Shown here piece after piece: positions 34,983-43,554 of a stretch of 55,297 nucleotides of DNA. A program made the position numbers and the translations under genes. This DNA is from Planctomycetota bacterium (lineage in GTDB: Bacteria; Planctomycetota; UBA1135; UBA2386). The notes below the pieces were generated by a model. That model did not search any database. It was not told the origin of the DNA and saw nothing but the letters and a program-made list of their open reading frames with translations. Positions within the stretch are counted from its first letter, which is position 1. Every line of letters starts with the position of its first letter. Location: contig JADLHO010000128.1 in assembly GCA_020848735.1 (NCBI GenBank), forward strand, positions 1 to 55,297. The letters are read 5' to 3'.

Positions 34983-36139
34983 GGCGACCTCCGCGCACCC
35001 TGGAGCGCCCGCTCCTGCCACCACGCGTCGGCCCACGCGGGATCGTGCGAGGTGTCGCGGTCGAGACAGATCGCGAGCGCCTCGAGGGCGATCGCCCGGA
35101 TGCCGGCCTGCTCCTTCTCGTCCTTCACGACGTCGTAGAGGAACTCGACCGGCGAGGGGCCCTCGCCCACGCGCAGGTCGACGAACTCGAGGGGCAGGCT
35201 CGCGCAGAGCCGCACGACGAAGCGCCGGATCCGTTCGCTCGAGTCGATCGAGCCCGCGCCGGAGCGCACGAGATGGTGCACACAGAACGGCACCGCGCGC
35301 GGACCGGAGAGGCGCAGCAGTGCGAGGATCGCGGCCCGCCGCACCTCGTCGCGCTGCACGCCCTCGTCGCTCGCGCTGAGCTTGATGCGCAGCATGCGCG
35401 CACCTTCGAGCCCGACGACCGCGACGAGGGCCGCGACGTAGTTCGCCCGCCAGACCGGCTCGGTCTCCGCCGCCGCCGCGCGGTGCAGGAAGCGCAGCAG
35501 GCGGCGCCCCATCTCGGCGCTGGGATGCGGCCGTGCCGTGAGGCGTTGCAGGGCCGCCGCGGTCAGTCGCGTCTCGAGCGCGGTCGGGAGGCGCCCGCCC
35601 CGACGCCAGGGCGCCCCCGCCTCCAACGCCGCGAAGTCGGAGGCGATCGCCGCGAGGGTCGCCTCGCCACCGCTCTCCGCCAGCGCGCTCGTGAGCGGGT
35701 CGACACCGAGGTCGGCGAGGACGCGCTCGAGGCACTCGATCGCGACGACCTGGTCGAGCGGCTGCGGGTCGCGCGCGGCGAGCCAGAGGGCCCGCGCGGC
35801 GACGTCGGCGAGGTGGCCGAGCGACTGCGTCCGGTACTCCGTCATCTCGACGAGGCGATCGCGGGCGAGCCAGGACGGGTTGTCCGCGGGACGCGCGCTC
35901 GGCTCGAGCGCGAAGATCTGCGCGAGCAGCCAATCGAAGCCGCTGCCGTAGAAGAGCCGCACGGTCCAGGGCCAGCGCTCGACCTCGGCGCGGAACGCGA
36001 AGCCGCCCTCGTCCTCGCCGGCGACCGGGAACGCGGTGACGCTGTCGAACTCGCCGCGCGCGATCGAGTAGCTCAGCTCGGGTCCGGCGCAGCCCGCGAC
36101 GACGGCGAGGGCGACGGACGTGAGGGACAGGCGGCGCAT
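34979..36139 (-). CDS. Lipoprotein with helical repeats, unknown function
   Basis: A 386-residue predicted lipoprotein. It begins RRLSLTSVALAVVAGC, where VAGC is a good lipobox (Cys17). The mature part includes a short beta-rich start (YSIARGEFDSVTAFPVAGEDEGGFAF) and a long helical region with HEAT-like elements such as VWRANYVAALVAVVGLEGARML, RAAILALLRLSGPRAVPFCVHHLV and IRAIALEALAICLDRD. No catalytic motif is seen. ATG 36139 was chosen to fit the signal peptide. TAACCT 11 nt upstream is a possible -10. It heads the operon lipoprotein-DUF366-YbhN-like-PfkB, and its stop overlaps the DUF366 start. Confidence 0.75.
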   Translation of the reverse strand: MRRLSLTSVALAVVAGCAGPELSYSIARGEFDSVTAFPVAGEDEGGFAFRAEVERWPWTVRLFYGSGFDWLLAQIFALEPSARPADNPSWLARDRLVEMTEYRTQSLGHLADVAARALWLAARDPQPLDQVVAIECLERVLADLGVDPLTSALAESGGEATLAAIASDFAALEAGAPWRRGGRLPTALETRLTAAALQRLTARPHPSAEMGRRLLRFLHRAAAAETEPVWRANYVAALVAVVGLEGARMLRIKLSASDEGVQRDEVRRAAILALLRLSGPRAVPFCVHHLVRSGAGSIDSSERIRRFVVRLCASLPLEFVDLRVGEGPSPVEFLYDVVKDEKEQAGIRAIALEALAICLDRDTSHDPAWADAWWQERALQGARRSP

Positions 36140-36150
36140 GCGGTCGCGGC

Positions 36151-36156
36151 AGGTTA
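36151..36156 (-). promoter_or_regulatory. Putative -10 hexamer 11 nt before the lipoprotein start
   Basis: TAACCT on the minus strand ends 11 nt before ATG 36139. A start site 6-8 nt downstream would give a leader of only 3-5 nt. It would drive the four-gene operon. Confidence 0.35.
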
Positions 36157-36214
36157 CGCGGCGTCCCTCGGCCCGCAACGACTCGCCTCGCGAAGCCGTG
36201 CCCGCCGCGCGGAG

Positions 36215-37225
36215 TCACCGCGCGGGACGCCGGTCGCCGTAGCCGTCCGGGCGACGCTCGTGCCATCGCCAGGCGGTCTGCACGATCGTCTCGATGTCGC
36301 CGAACCGCGGCTTCCAGCCGAGCTCCGCGAGGATGCGCGCGCTGGACCCGACGAGCCGCGGCGGATCCCCGGGTCGCCGCGCACCGACGACGAAGTTCAC
36401 GCGCTTGCCGCTGACCCGTTCGACCGTGCGGATGACCTCGAGCACCGAGGTCCCCGCCGCATTGCCGAGGTTGTAGGCGCGCACCCCGACCGTGGCCTTC
36501 TCCATCGCCTCGAGGGCGAGCACGTGCGCCTCCGCCAGATCGGTGACGTGCACGTAGTCGCGGATGCAGGTGCCGTCCAGCGTCGGGTAGTCGTCGCCGA
36601 AGACGGTGACCTTCTCACGCCGGCCCTGGGCCACCTGCACGACGAGCGGGATGAGATGCGTCTCGGGCTCGTGGTCCTCGCCGATCCGCGCCTGCGGGTC
36701 CGCGCCCGCGGCGTTGAAGTAGCGGAGTGCGACCGACTCGATCCCGTGCGCCCGGTGGTAGTCGCGCAGCATCCACTCGTCGATGAGCTTCGTGACCCCG
36801 TAGGGGTTGATCGGCTTCTGCGGCAGATCCTCGGTGATCGGGATGCGCTCGGGCTCGCCATAGGTCGCGCACGTGGAGCTCAGCACGAAGCGCTTCACGC
36901 CGGTCTCGCGCATCGCGTCGAGCAGGTTCATCGTGCCGACGACGTTGTGGCGGTAGTACTGGCCGGGGTCGGTGACCGACTCGCCGACGTAGCAGCGCGC
37001 CGCGAAGTGGAACACCGCGGCGATCCGCTCCTTCTGGAAGACGCCGCGGACGAACTCGCGGTCGAGCATCGAGCCCTTCGCGAGCCGCGCGCCGAGCAGG
37101 GCATCGGCGTGACCTTCGCTGAGGTCGTCGAGCACGAGCACGTCACGGCCCCGTTCACGCAACGCCAACACCGTGTGCGAGCCGATGTAGCCCGCGCCGC
37201 CACTCACCAGGATCGTTCCGGACAC
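36215..37225 (-). CDS. galE: UDP-glucose 4-epimerase
   Basis: A 336-residue extended short-chain dehydrogenase that interconverts UDP-glucose and UDP-galactose. The NAD motif is GGAGYIGSH at residues 9-17. The active site has SST (116-118), Tyr142 and Lys146 in the YGVTK motif. The GalE-specific RYFNAAGADP and IRDYVHVTDLAEAHVLAL are also present. It supplies UDP-galactose for envelope glycans. GTG 37225 was selected since it gives the exact family start. It overlaps the end of the upstream lipoprotein gene by 22 bp, so it is probably translated from that message. The 75 bp after its stop contain nothing I recognise apart from the next gene's -10 region. Confidence 0.94.
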   Translation of the reverse strand: MSGTILVSGGAGYIGSHTVLALRERGRDVLVLDDLSEGHADALLGARLAKGSMLDREFVRGVFQKERIAAVFHFAARCYVGESVTDPGQYYRHNVVGTMNLLDAMRETGVKRFVLSSTCATYGEPERIPITEDLPQKPINPYGVTKLIDEWMLRDYHRAHGIESVALRYFNAAGADPQARIGEDHEPETHLIPLVVQVAQGRREKVTVFGDDYPTLDGTCIRDYVHVTDLAEAHVLALEAMEKATVGVRAYNLGNAAGTSVLEVIRTVERVSGKRVNFVVGARRPGDPPRLVGSSARILAELGWKPRFGDIETIVQTAWRWHERRPDGYGDRRPAR

Positions 37226-38574
37226 CGCATCCTCCAGGCTTCTCTCACTTGGTCGCGCCGGCGCGGATCCGTTTCCGCGCCCGGCGCCAGTTCGACGAGT
37301 CCACCGAGCTTCGCGCACAGCGCATCGTGCACGCCGCGGAACGCCGCGGGGTCTTCTTCGGCATCGAGCACGCGCGACAGGAGCCAGGCGGAGTCCGAGC
37401 GATCGGCGAGTGCGGCGCCGCGTTCGGCGACCGCGCGGCGGACGGCGAGGGCCTCGTCGTCGGCGAGCGCGGCGAGGTACTCCACGAGGCGGGCTTCGTC
37501 CGCCGGCAAGGCGCGGACGGCGAGCTCCCGCAGCGGGGCTTCGCCGTGCGTGCAGGCCGCACAGAACGCGGCTTCGCGGGTCTCGACGGTGGCGAGGAGG
37601 ACGGCGAGCGCCGTCCGGCGCTCCGCCGCGTCCCCCCCGCGCAGCGCGGCGAGCAGGGCGCGCGCCGCGATCCGCCGCGGGCGGCCCTCGACCAGCGCCG
37701 CGCGTGCGGCCTCGAGTTCCGCGAGCCGCGCCCGCGAGCCCGGCTCGAGCGCGGAGCGCGGAAGCGTGGCGAGCGCGGCCGCGCAGGCCTCGTCCTGAGC
37801 GCGCTCGAAGCAGAGCTCCGCGAGCGCGAGCGCGGCCGCGGCGAAGTCCGGCCAGCGGCCGGTGATCTCGCGCAGCGCGCGGTCGGCGGCATCGCGGCGG
37901 AAGAGGTCCCGCTGCAGCTCCGCCATCGCGAAGGCCAGCTCGGGCTCGTCCGGGACGCGGACGAGAGCGGCGCCCAGCACCGCCTCGGCGTCCCCGTGAC
38001 GTTCGAGGGCGCAGAGCGCCTTCGCGAGGGCCCGCGCCGCGAGCGCCCCCTCGCGACCGCGGGCGAGCTCTTCGCGGAGCTCGGGCTCGGCGCGCGCGAG
38101 ATCGCCGGTGAAGAGCCAGGCGAGGCCGCGCCAGGGCCGGGCGAGTTCCGCGACGCCCGCCGCCGCGGGGAGGCGCTCGAGGGCCTGCAGCGCGGCATCC
38201 GGCTGCCCGGCCTCGAGCAGCAGGCGCGCCAGCAGGAGACCCGGCAGCGGATCGCCCGGGACCAGCCGCACGAGGGCGTGCGCGCGCTCGATCGCCGCGG
38301 CCCGCTCGCCGATCCGCGCGAGGTGCCGCAGCCCGGCGAGGTCCCGCTCGAGCTCGCCACGGAGCGCCGCGGGGGCGGGCTGCCCGACCCGGATCGCCTC
38401 CTCGGCGAGGGCTTCGATGCGCTCGAGCCGCGTCGCGAGATCCGGGCCCGTGGGGCCCGGGAGCGGCGCCGCGAGCGAAGGCGGTGGCGACGGCGCACGC
38501 GGCGGCGGCGCGCCCGCGCACGCGGCGAGCGCGACGAGGCCGGTCAGCGGTGGAAGCAGCCGCACGAGGATCAT
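37204..38574 (-). CDS. TPR-repeat lipoprotein, unknown function
   Basis: A 456-residue predicted lipoprotein. It starts ILVRLLPPLTGLVALAACAG with lipobox LAAC, then a Pro-rich linker (APPPRAPSPPPSLAAPLPGP). The body is TPR-like: AAIERAHALVRLVPGDPLPGLLLARLLLEAGQPDAALQALERLP, and HGDAEAVLGAALVRVPDEPELAFAMAEL. The C-terminal 130 residues look more like HEAT units (ALRGGDAAERRTALAVLLATV). No enzymatic motif is present. It would act as a scaffold on the outer face of a membrane. ATG 38574 is divergent from the inositol-phosphatase-like gene, only 48 bp away. It overlaps galE by 22 bp. Confidence 0.75.
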   Translation of the reverse strand: MILVRLLPPLTGLVALAACAGAPPPRAPSPPPSLAAPLPGPTGPDLATRLERIEALAEEAIRVGQPAPAALRGELERDLAGLRHLARIGERAAAIERAHALVRLVPGDPLPGLLLARLLLEAGQPDAALQALERLPAAAGVAELARPWRGLAWLFTGDLARAEPELREELARGREGALAARALAKALCALERHGDAEAVLGAALVRVPDEPELAFAMAELQRDLFRRDAADRALREITGRWPDFAAAALALAELCFERAQDEACAAALATLPRSALEPGSRARLAELEAARAALVEGRPRRIAARALLAALRGGDAAERRTALAVLLATVETREAAFCAACTHGEAPLRELAVRALPADEARLVEYLAALADDEALAVRRAVAERGAALADRSDSAWLLSRVLDAEEDPAAFRGVHDALCAKLGGLVELAPGAETDPRRRDQVREAWRMRCPERSW

Positions 38575-38622
38575 CGATCTGGATCTGGAGTCGCGAGCGT
38601 TCCGCTCCAAGATGCCGCCCCC

Positions 38623-39456
38623 ATGCCCCACGACGCCACAGCGCAGCGCGCAATCGTCCGGAGCACGATGGCCACGGCGCGCGAGCTCGCGATCGCGGCC
38701 GCGGCGATGGTCCACCGCGCGGAACGTGCCGGACCGCGCCGCGACGTGCGGCGGAAGGGCGAAGGCGATTTCGTCACCGCCGTCGACCTGCGAGTCGAGC
38801 GCTTCCTGCGCGCGGAGCTCGCGCGTCGCCATCCGACGCACGGCTTCCTCGGCGAGGAATCGGGGCATGGCCCGCGCGATGCGGAGCTCGTGTGGATCGT
38901 CGACCCGATCGACGGCACCAGCAACTTCGCCCAAGGCCTCCCCTGCCACGCCGTCTCGATCGCCTGCGTGCGCGAGGGCCAGCCGATCGCGGCGGCCGTC
39001 GCCGCGGCGCCGCGCGGCGAGCTCGTCGTCGCCGGCCTCGGCCGCGGCGCGTTCTTCTGCAAGCTGCGGCTGCGCCTCGCCGCGGCCACGCTCTCCGACG
39101 CTGCGGTGATCGGGGCGCAGTGGTTGCGCGGCGTCCACGAGCCTGCCCTGCTCCGTGCGCTCTGCACGAGCGGCGCCCGGGTCCGCGTCTTCGGCAGCAC
39201 GGTGACGCAGCTCTGCGACGTCGCGGTCGGTCGCCTCCACGCGAACGTGCAGACCCAGGGCCGCATCTGGGATCTCGCCGCCGCCGCCCTGATCGCCGCC
39301 GAAGCCGGGGCCCTCGTCACGGACTGGCGGGGCAGGGCGCTCCTGCCCTTCGGCAGCCTCGCCCCCGATCGGCATCACCCCTCGCTCGTCGCGGCCCCGG
39401 GGCTGCATGCGGAACTGGTGGCCCGTCTGCCGCGGGCCCGTCCGACCAGGGGTTAG
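38623..39456 (+). CDS. Inositol-monophosphatase family phosphatase
   Basis: A 277-residue Mg-dependent sugar phosphatase. The metal site is complete: Glu-Glu of GEES (77-79), DPIDGTSN (94-101) and WD (216-217) in GRIWDLAAAALIAAEAG. Length is typical. Family members hydrolyse inositol phosphate, histidinol phosphate, fructose-1,6-bisphosphate or PAP; the specificity cannot be read here. Because a sulfotransferase is encoded elsewhere in the window, PAP recycling (CysQ-like role) is one possibility, but only by inference. ATG 38623 was chosen; TTG/GTG alternatives exist but the family start is near here. No Shine-Dalgarno is visible. Confidence 0.88.
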   Translation: MPHDATAQRAIVRSTMATARELAIAAAAMVHRAERAGPRRDVRRKGEGDFVTAVDLRVERFLRAELARRHPTHGFLGEESGHGPRDAELVWIVDPIDGTSNFAQGLPCHAVSIACVREGQPIAAAVAAAPRGELVVAGLGRGAFFCKLRLRLAAATLSDAAVIGAQWLRGVHEPALLRALCTSGARVRVFGSTVTQLCDVAVGRLHANVQTQGRIWDLAAAALIAAEAGALVTDWRGRALLPFGSLAPDRHHPSLVAAPGLHAELVARLPRARPTRG

Positions 39457-39845
39457 CGCACCGCGCTTGTCGTTCCCACGGCGTAACGCCGGCCTCCGGA
39501 AGATGACGCCGCGCGCCCACGCCAGCGCGGCAGCCGCGACGACGAGCTCAAGGGAAGGGCGGAGTACGGGTTGCCCGCGGGCATGGCGCGCTCCAGAATC
39601 CCGCCGCCGTCGCGGGACGGCCCCGGACTTGCAAACGGCGCGCGGCCAGGCGCTGGCAACCGTCGGATGACCACGAGCTCGAGCAACACCCCGCCGCGAA
39701 CTGCGAACTCGATTCGCGGCGCTTCCGGGTGGCCCGAGCGGACGCGGGTCCCCGGCGAGGGCGGCGACCTGACTGGCACCTGCGCGAGGGACCTCCCGCG
39801 TCGACGCAGGGTCGAGGACCTCGCACGAAACCACCTGGAGACTCC
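39457..39845. other. 389-bp spacer with a 12-bp palindrome
   Basis: No convincing ORF or RNA is visible. TGCCCGCGGGCA at 39572-39583 is a perfect 12-bp palindrome and could be an operator. TTGCAA at about 39629 is a possible -35, but no good -10 follows. It is the longest non-coding stretch in the window and precedes a strongly expressed-looking gene, so the promoter probably lies here. Confidence 0.4.
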
Positions 39846-41930
39846 ATGAAGAAGCTGATCCTCTCTGGCATCGCCTTGGCGGTCGCGACCTTCTCGGTCG
39901 CGGACCTGGCTTGGGCGCACGGCGGCCAGTACCGCGGGCCGGGCGACACCGTCCCGCCGAACCCCGGTGGCCGCGGCGGCCGCACCCCCGGCCCGAGCGG
40001 CCCCTCCACCCCCGGCCCCGGCGGTCCTTCGACCCCCGGCCCCGGCGGTCCCTCCACCCCCGGCCCGGCAGGTCCCGGCACCGGCGGTCCTGGCGGCCCC
40101 GGCCCCGCGGCCGGCCCGACCACCGGCGGCATCCAGATCGAGGACGACCTCAACCGCTGGGAATTCTGGTGGGAGTTCAACAAGGACCCCTTCATCAAGC
40201 TGAAGGAAGCCATCCACCAGGGCGGTGTCGTCTCCGAGTCCGACGAGTTCTATCTCGGCTCGGGCACGCAGCGCATCGCGAACGACACGCTCAAGCCGTC
40301 CGAGACGCAGATCCTGCAGATCATCCTGCCGAAGCTGCACCAGGCGCTCGAGTCGACGGACAACCGCGACATCGTCTCGTCCTGCATGGTCGCGATGGCG
40401 AAGGTCGGCAAGAACACCGACCAGATCAACATCCTCGACGCCTTCAAGAAGCGCCTGACCGAGAAGGATCAGGAGATCCGTGAGACGGCCGCGGTCGCGA
40501 TGGGCATCTCCCAGATGACCGAAGCGGTGCCGGCGCTCATCGACCTCGCGAAGGACACGCCGGCCGGTCGCAAGCTCTGCGCCCGCGATGGCGTCGACTA
40601 CCGCACGCGTTCGTTCTCGATCTACGGCCTCGGACTCGTGGCCTTCGCGAGCTCGGACAACGCGGTCAAGTCGCAGATCTTCGCGGCGCTCAAGGACATC
40701 GTCGACAACGACAAGGCTCCCGAGCGCGACATCCGCGTCGCGGCGATCAATGCGGTCGCCCTCGTGCGTCCCGACTCCAGCACCGAGGAAGGTCGCGCGC
40801 TGTTGACCAACGCGCTCGACACCCTCGACGCGTACTGGAGCAAGGAGCTCGGCCCCGGCGAGCAGGTCATCCAGTCGCACGTCCCGCCGGCCGTCGCCAA
40901 GCTCTACGAGGGCTTCGACGTGCAGTCCGACGCCAAGCTGGCGACCCGCCGCGAGGAGTACAAGAAGTCGTGGCTGGCCGAGGTCGAGGGCAAGGCGAAG
41001 GTCAAGCGTTCGCACGCCTCGATCGTCCAGTCGGCGATCGTCGGCATCGGTCGCCTCTGTGACCCGGTCAACGACAAGGACAAGGCGGGCAACAAGCTCG
41101 ACCTCCAGTGCGCGAAGGCCGTCGAGGAGTACGCGGCGAAGGGCAGCGACGAACAGGCGCGCTACTTCGCGCTCATGGCCCTGGGCCAGATGGGCGGCGT
41201 CACTCCGCGCGAGATCCTGATGGAAGCCCTGCGCAAGGGCAGCAAGGCTCTCGAGCGGCCGTGGGCGGCGATCTCGCTGGGCGTGCTCGCCTTCCGCGAG
41301 ATGGAGCGCGCCGACGTCGGTGCTCAGGTCGACACCCTGCTCGGCCAGGAGCTGGTCAAGCAGCTCGACAACAAGAACCCCGGCACGCGCGCCGCCATGG
41401 CGATCGCACTCGGGCTCTGCAAGTACAAGGACGCCGGTGCGACGATCCAGCAGCTCCTCGAGACCGACAAGAACCGCGACGAGCTCGCGGGCTACATGTG
41501 CATCGCGCTCGCGCTGATGAAGCAGACCGAGGCCGTCCAGCAGATCCAGGACATCGTGTCGACCTCGACGCGCCGTCCGATCCGTCTGCGCCAGGCGGCC
41601 ATCGCGCTCGGCAAGCTCGGCGACAAGAGTGCGGCGCAGATCCTCATGAAGATGCTGACCGACGACAGCGAACCCGACCTCGCCAAGATGTCGGCCATCG
41701 CCTCGGCGCTCGGCTTCATCGGTGATCAGCGCACGATCGACCCCCTGGTCAAGATGCTCTTCGACACGAACCTGCCCCCGCTCAGCCGCGCGTTCAGCGC
41801 GGTCGCGCTCGGCGGTGTCGCGGACAAGGAGCTCCTGCCCTGGAACAGCAAGATCGCGGTCAACATGAACTACCGGGCCGCGGTCGAGACGCTGACGAAC
41901 CAGTCGGTCGGCATCCTCGACATCCTCTGA
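39846..41930 (+). CDS. Secreted HEAT-repeat protein with a Gly/Pro-rich tandem-repeat linker
   Basis: A 694-residue exported protein. A signal peptide (KKLILSGIALAVATFSVADLAWA) is followed by a Gly/Pro-rich linker (residues 25-95) containing three exact-length GPSTPGPG-type octads. The rest is HEAT-like alpha-solenoid: IRETAAVAMGISQMTEAVPALIDLA, ARYFALMALGQMGG, RLRQAAIALGKLGDKSAAQILMKML, MSAIASALGFIGDQRTIDPLVKML. Composition is Lys- and Asp-rich and less Arg-rich than neighbours, consistent with strong expression. GGAG five bases before ATG 39846 is a good Shine-Dalgarno. No catalytic residue is apparent. It is probably a surface or periplasmic scaffold. A perfect 18-bp hairpin follows the stop. 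Confidence 0.85.
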   Translation: MKKLILSGIALAVATFSVADLAWAHGGQYRGPGDTVPPNPGGRGGRTPGPSGPSTPGPGGPSTPGPGGPSTPGPAGPGTGGPGGPGPAAGPTTGGIQIEDDLNRWEFWWEFNKDPFIKLKEAIHQGGVVSESDEFYLGSGTQRIANDTLKPSETQILQIILPKLHQALESTDNRDIVSSCMVAMAKVGKNTDQINILDAFKKRLTEKDQEIRETAAVAMGISQMTEAVPALIDLAKDTPAGRKLCARDGVDYRTRSFSIYGLGLVAFASSDNAVKSQIFAALKDIVDNDKAPERDIRVAAINAVALVRPDSSTEEGRALLTNALDTLDAYWSKELGPGEQVIQSHVPPAVAKLYEGFDVQSDAKLATRREEYKKSWLAEVEGKAKVKRSHASIVQSAIVGIGRLCDPVNDKDKAGNKLDLQCAKAVEEYAAKGSDEQARYFALMALGQMGGVTPREILMEALRKGSKALERPWAAISLGVLAFREMERADVGAQVDTLLGQELVKQLDNKNPGTRAAMAIALGLCKYKDAGATIQQLLETDKNRDELAGYMCIALALMKQTEAVQQIQDIVSTSTRRPIRLRQAAIALGKLGDKSAAQILMKMLTDDSEPDLAKMSAIASALGFIGDQRTIDPLVKMLFDTNLPPLSRAFSAVALGGVADKELLPWNSKIAVNMNYRAAVETLTNQSVGILDIL
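39999..40070 (+). repeat. Three 24-bp tandem repeats (GPSTPGPG units)
   Basis: Three in-frame 24-bp copies encode GPSTPGPG, GPSTPGPG and GPSTPGPA. A degenerate unit precedes them, and G/P-rich sequence follows. The differing third bases show protein-level maintenance. The linker is likely extended and flexible. Confidence 0.85.
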
Positions 41931-41956
41931 GGTCGGGAGTCTCCGGACGCTGATCG

Positions 41957-41995
41957 GACGCGGGGCCGCGGTGCATCGCACCGCGGCCCCGCGTC
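41957..41995. terminator. Perfect 18-bp hairpin after the HEAT protein gene
   Basis: GACGCGGGGCCGCGGTGC and its exact reverse complement flank a 3-nt loop, 26 bp after the stop. This is the strongest inverted repeat I found. No U-run follows, so it may terminate with factor help or protect the 3' end. Confidence 0.6.
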
Positions 41996-42060
41996 GCGTC
42001 CGGAGTGAGGACCGGGAGCCGGGGAAAAGGGAAGCGGGCCCGCAGTCGTGGCGGGTGGGC

Positions 42061-42066
42061 TAGCAT
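42061..42066 (+). promoter_or_regulatory. Putative -10 hexamer upstream of the structured leader
   Basis: TAGCAT is identical to the hexamer before the GH2 gene. Transcription from here would start around 42073 and give a leader of about 128 nt before ATG 42202, which contains the inverted repeat described next. Confidence 0.4.
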
Positions 42067-42097
42067 GGCCGCCGGAGATCGTTCGAGCACCGGCGCG

Positions 42098-42191
42098 AAG
42101 TCCCTGGGAAGCGCGGTGCCCGACCCTCTCACGCTGCGGCTTCGCGTCGTGCGAGCGCGCGTCCGGCGCATCTCGAAGGACCCAGGGACTT
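42098..42191 (+). promoter_or_regulatory. Candidate structured leader closed by an 11-bp perfect stem
   Basis: AAGTCCCTGGG (42098-42108) and CCCAGGGACTT (42181-42191) are exact reverse complements. They enclose 72 nt that include further GC-rich short stems. The right arm ends 10 nt before ATG 42202 and covers a TTG at 42190, so folding would affect translation start. A cis-regulatory RNA is inferred. Confidence 0.45.
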
Positions 42192-42201
42192 GGCAGCTCC
42201 C

Positions 42202-43545
42202 ATGGAACGCTCCGTCTCGAATCCCCCGCTGCCGCCCCCGCTCGCGGAGTTCCTCGCCGCGCGACCGTGGCTCACCACGCGCGCCGAACTGCCCGGTGAC
42301 CCGGTGGGCATGCTCGGCGACCAGGAGTCCGCCCTCTTCCAGCTCCTCGCCAGGGACGTGTTCGCGGGGCGCGGCGCGATCGTCGACGCAGGCTCGTTCC
42401 TCGGACGATCGGCGAGCTGCTTCGCGACCGGCCTGCGCCGCAATCCCGCGTTTCGCGCCGAACGGGATCGCGTGCACTGCTTCGACAAGTTCCGGGTCAA
42501 TGGCCCCGACACGGTGCGGTTCCTCCGCGACCGGTTGAAGCTCGGGGCCTGCGTCGGCGACTCGACGCGTCCGATCTTCGATGCCCAGGTCGCCCCGGTG
42601 AGCGAACTGCTCGTCGTGCACGCCGGCGACTTCCACGCGACGGTCTGGGACGGCGGCCCGATCGAGATCCTCATGGTCGACATCGCGAAGCTGCCGACCC
42701 TGCTCGGTCGCCTCGTCGAGCAGATGTTCCCGCAGCTCATCCCCGGCCACTCGCTCGTCGTCCACCAGGACTACCACCATCCCTGGCTGCCGCACATCCA
42801 TGTCGTGATGGAGTATCTGGCGGAGTCCTTCGAGCTGCTCGTGCCGCAGGTCGACGACTCGGCGTTGTTCCGCTGCATCGCGCCGGTGCCCCCCGATCGA
42901 CTCCTGCGTGCGAGCGCGTACGACTTCACGAAGACGGAGCGCATCGACCTGATGGCGGCGGCGATCGCGAGACTGCCGCAGGAGCAGCGGCACTCCGTCG
43001 CCGAGGCGCAGGTCCTCCAGCTGGCCTGGCTCGGTGAGACGACGGCCGCTCGGAAGGCCTTCGCGGAGCTCGACGCCCTCGCGCAGAGTCCCGGCGCGAG
43101 CCGTCACTGGCTCTCGCAGCACCGCGCGGTGGCGGATCACCTCGAGGATCGCGAACTCGCGGCCCTGATGGCCGCGCACGAATGGCCGGCAGCCCTCGCC
43201 AGGGTCGACGCGTCGCTCGAGCGACGCGGACCGGGGGCGAAGCTGCTCGCGCACCGCGGCCGCGCACTCCTCGAACTCGGGCGGACGGCCGAGGCCCTCG
43301 TCGCAGTCCGCGCCGCCGCGACGAGTCCGGACTTCGCGGGCACGCAGTCCGGCGACCCGGAGTTCTGGGTGCTCGAGGCCCGCGCCCAGGCCGCGCACGG
43401 CGATCGCAGCGCCGCGCGCGCGAGCCTCGGCCGTGCCCAGTCCTGCGGGCTCGGCTCGACGCGGCGCGAGGAGCTCGCACGCCGATTGCGTCTCGACGAC
43501 GCGCCGCCGTCCGCGCCGCAGAGCGCCGCGGCGAGCGGCGACTGA
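42202..43545 (+). CDS. SAM-methyltransferase-like protein with C-terminal TPR-like domain
   Basis: A 447-residue protein. The N-terminal half resembles a Rossmann-fold class I methyltransferase of the Methyltransf_24 type: GAIVDAGSFLGRSASCFATGL for the SAM loop, VHCFDKF for the strand 2 acidic end, and IEILMVDIAKLPTLLGRLVEQMFPQLIPGHSLVVHQDYHHPW for the strand 4-5 region. The C-terminal half (from about residue 250) has helical repeats such as LAWLGETTAARKAFAELDALAQ and LLAHRGRALLELGRTAEALVAVRAAA, consistent with TPR. Glycan or small-molecule methylation is plausible; function unknown. ATG 42202 was chosen, with TTG 42190 possible. It converges with the toroid-protein gene 9 bp away. Confidence 0.65.
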   Translation: MERSVSNPPLPPPLAEFLAARPWLTTRAELPGDPVGMLGDQESALFQLLARDVFAGRGAIVDAGSFLGRSASCFATGLRRNPAFRAERDRVHCFDKFRVNGPDTVRFLRDRLKLGACVGDSTRPIFDAQVAPVSELLVVHAGDFHATVWDGGPIEILMVDIAKLPTLLGRLVEQMFPQLIPGHSLVVHQDYHHPWLPHIHVVMEYLAESFELLVPQVDDSALFRCIAPVPPDRLLRASAYDFTKTERIDLMAAAIARLPQEQRHSVAEAQVLQLAWLGETTAARKAFAELDALAQSPGASRHWLSQHRAVADHLEDRELAALMAAHEWPAALARVDASLERRGPGAKLLAHRGRALLELGRTAEALVAVRAAATSPDFAGTQSGDPEFWVLEARAQAAHGDRSAARASLGRAQSCGLGSTRREELARRLRLDDAPPSAPQSAAASGD

Positions 43546-43554
43546 GCGCCGCGC

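Noticed and set aside
37249..38622. Upstream extension of the inositol-phosphatase frame over the TPR lipoprotein gene
   Set aside because: The opposite-strand lipoprotein has a signal peptide and repeats, while the extension lacks motifs. The phosphatase fold starts near 38623.
39572..39583. TGCCCGCGGGCA palindrome as a restriction or integration site
   Set aside because: A 12-bp GC palindrome can arise by chance at this base composition; noted only as a possible operator.
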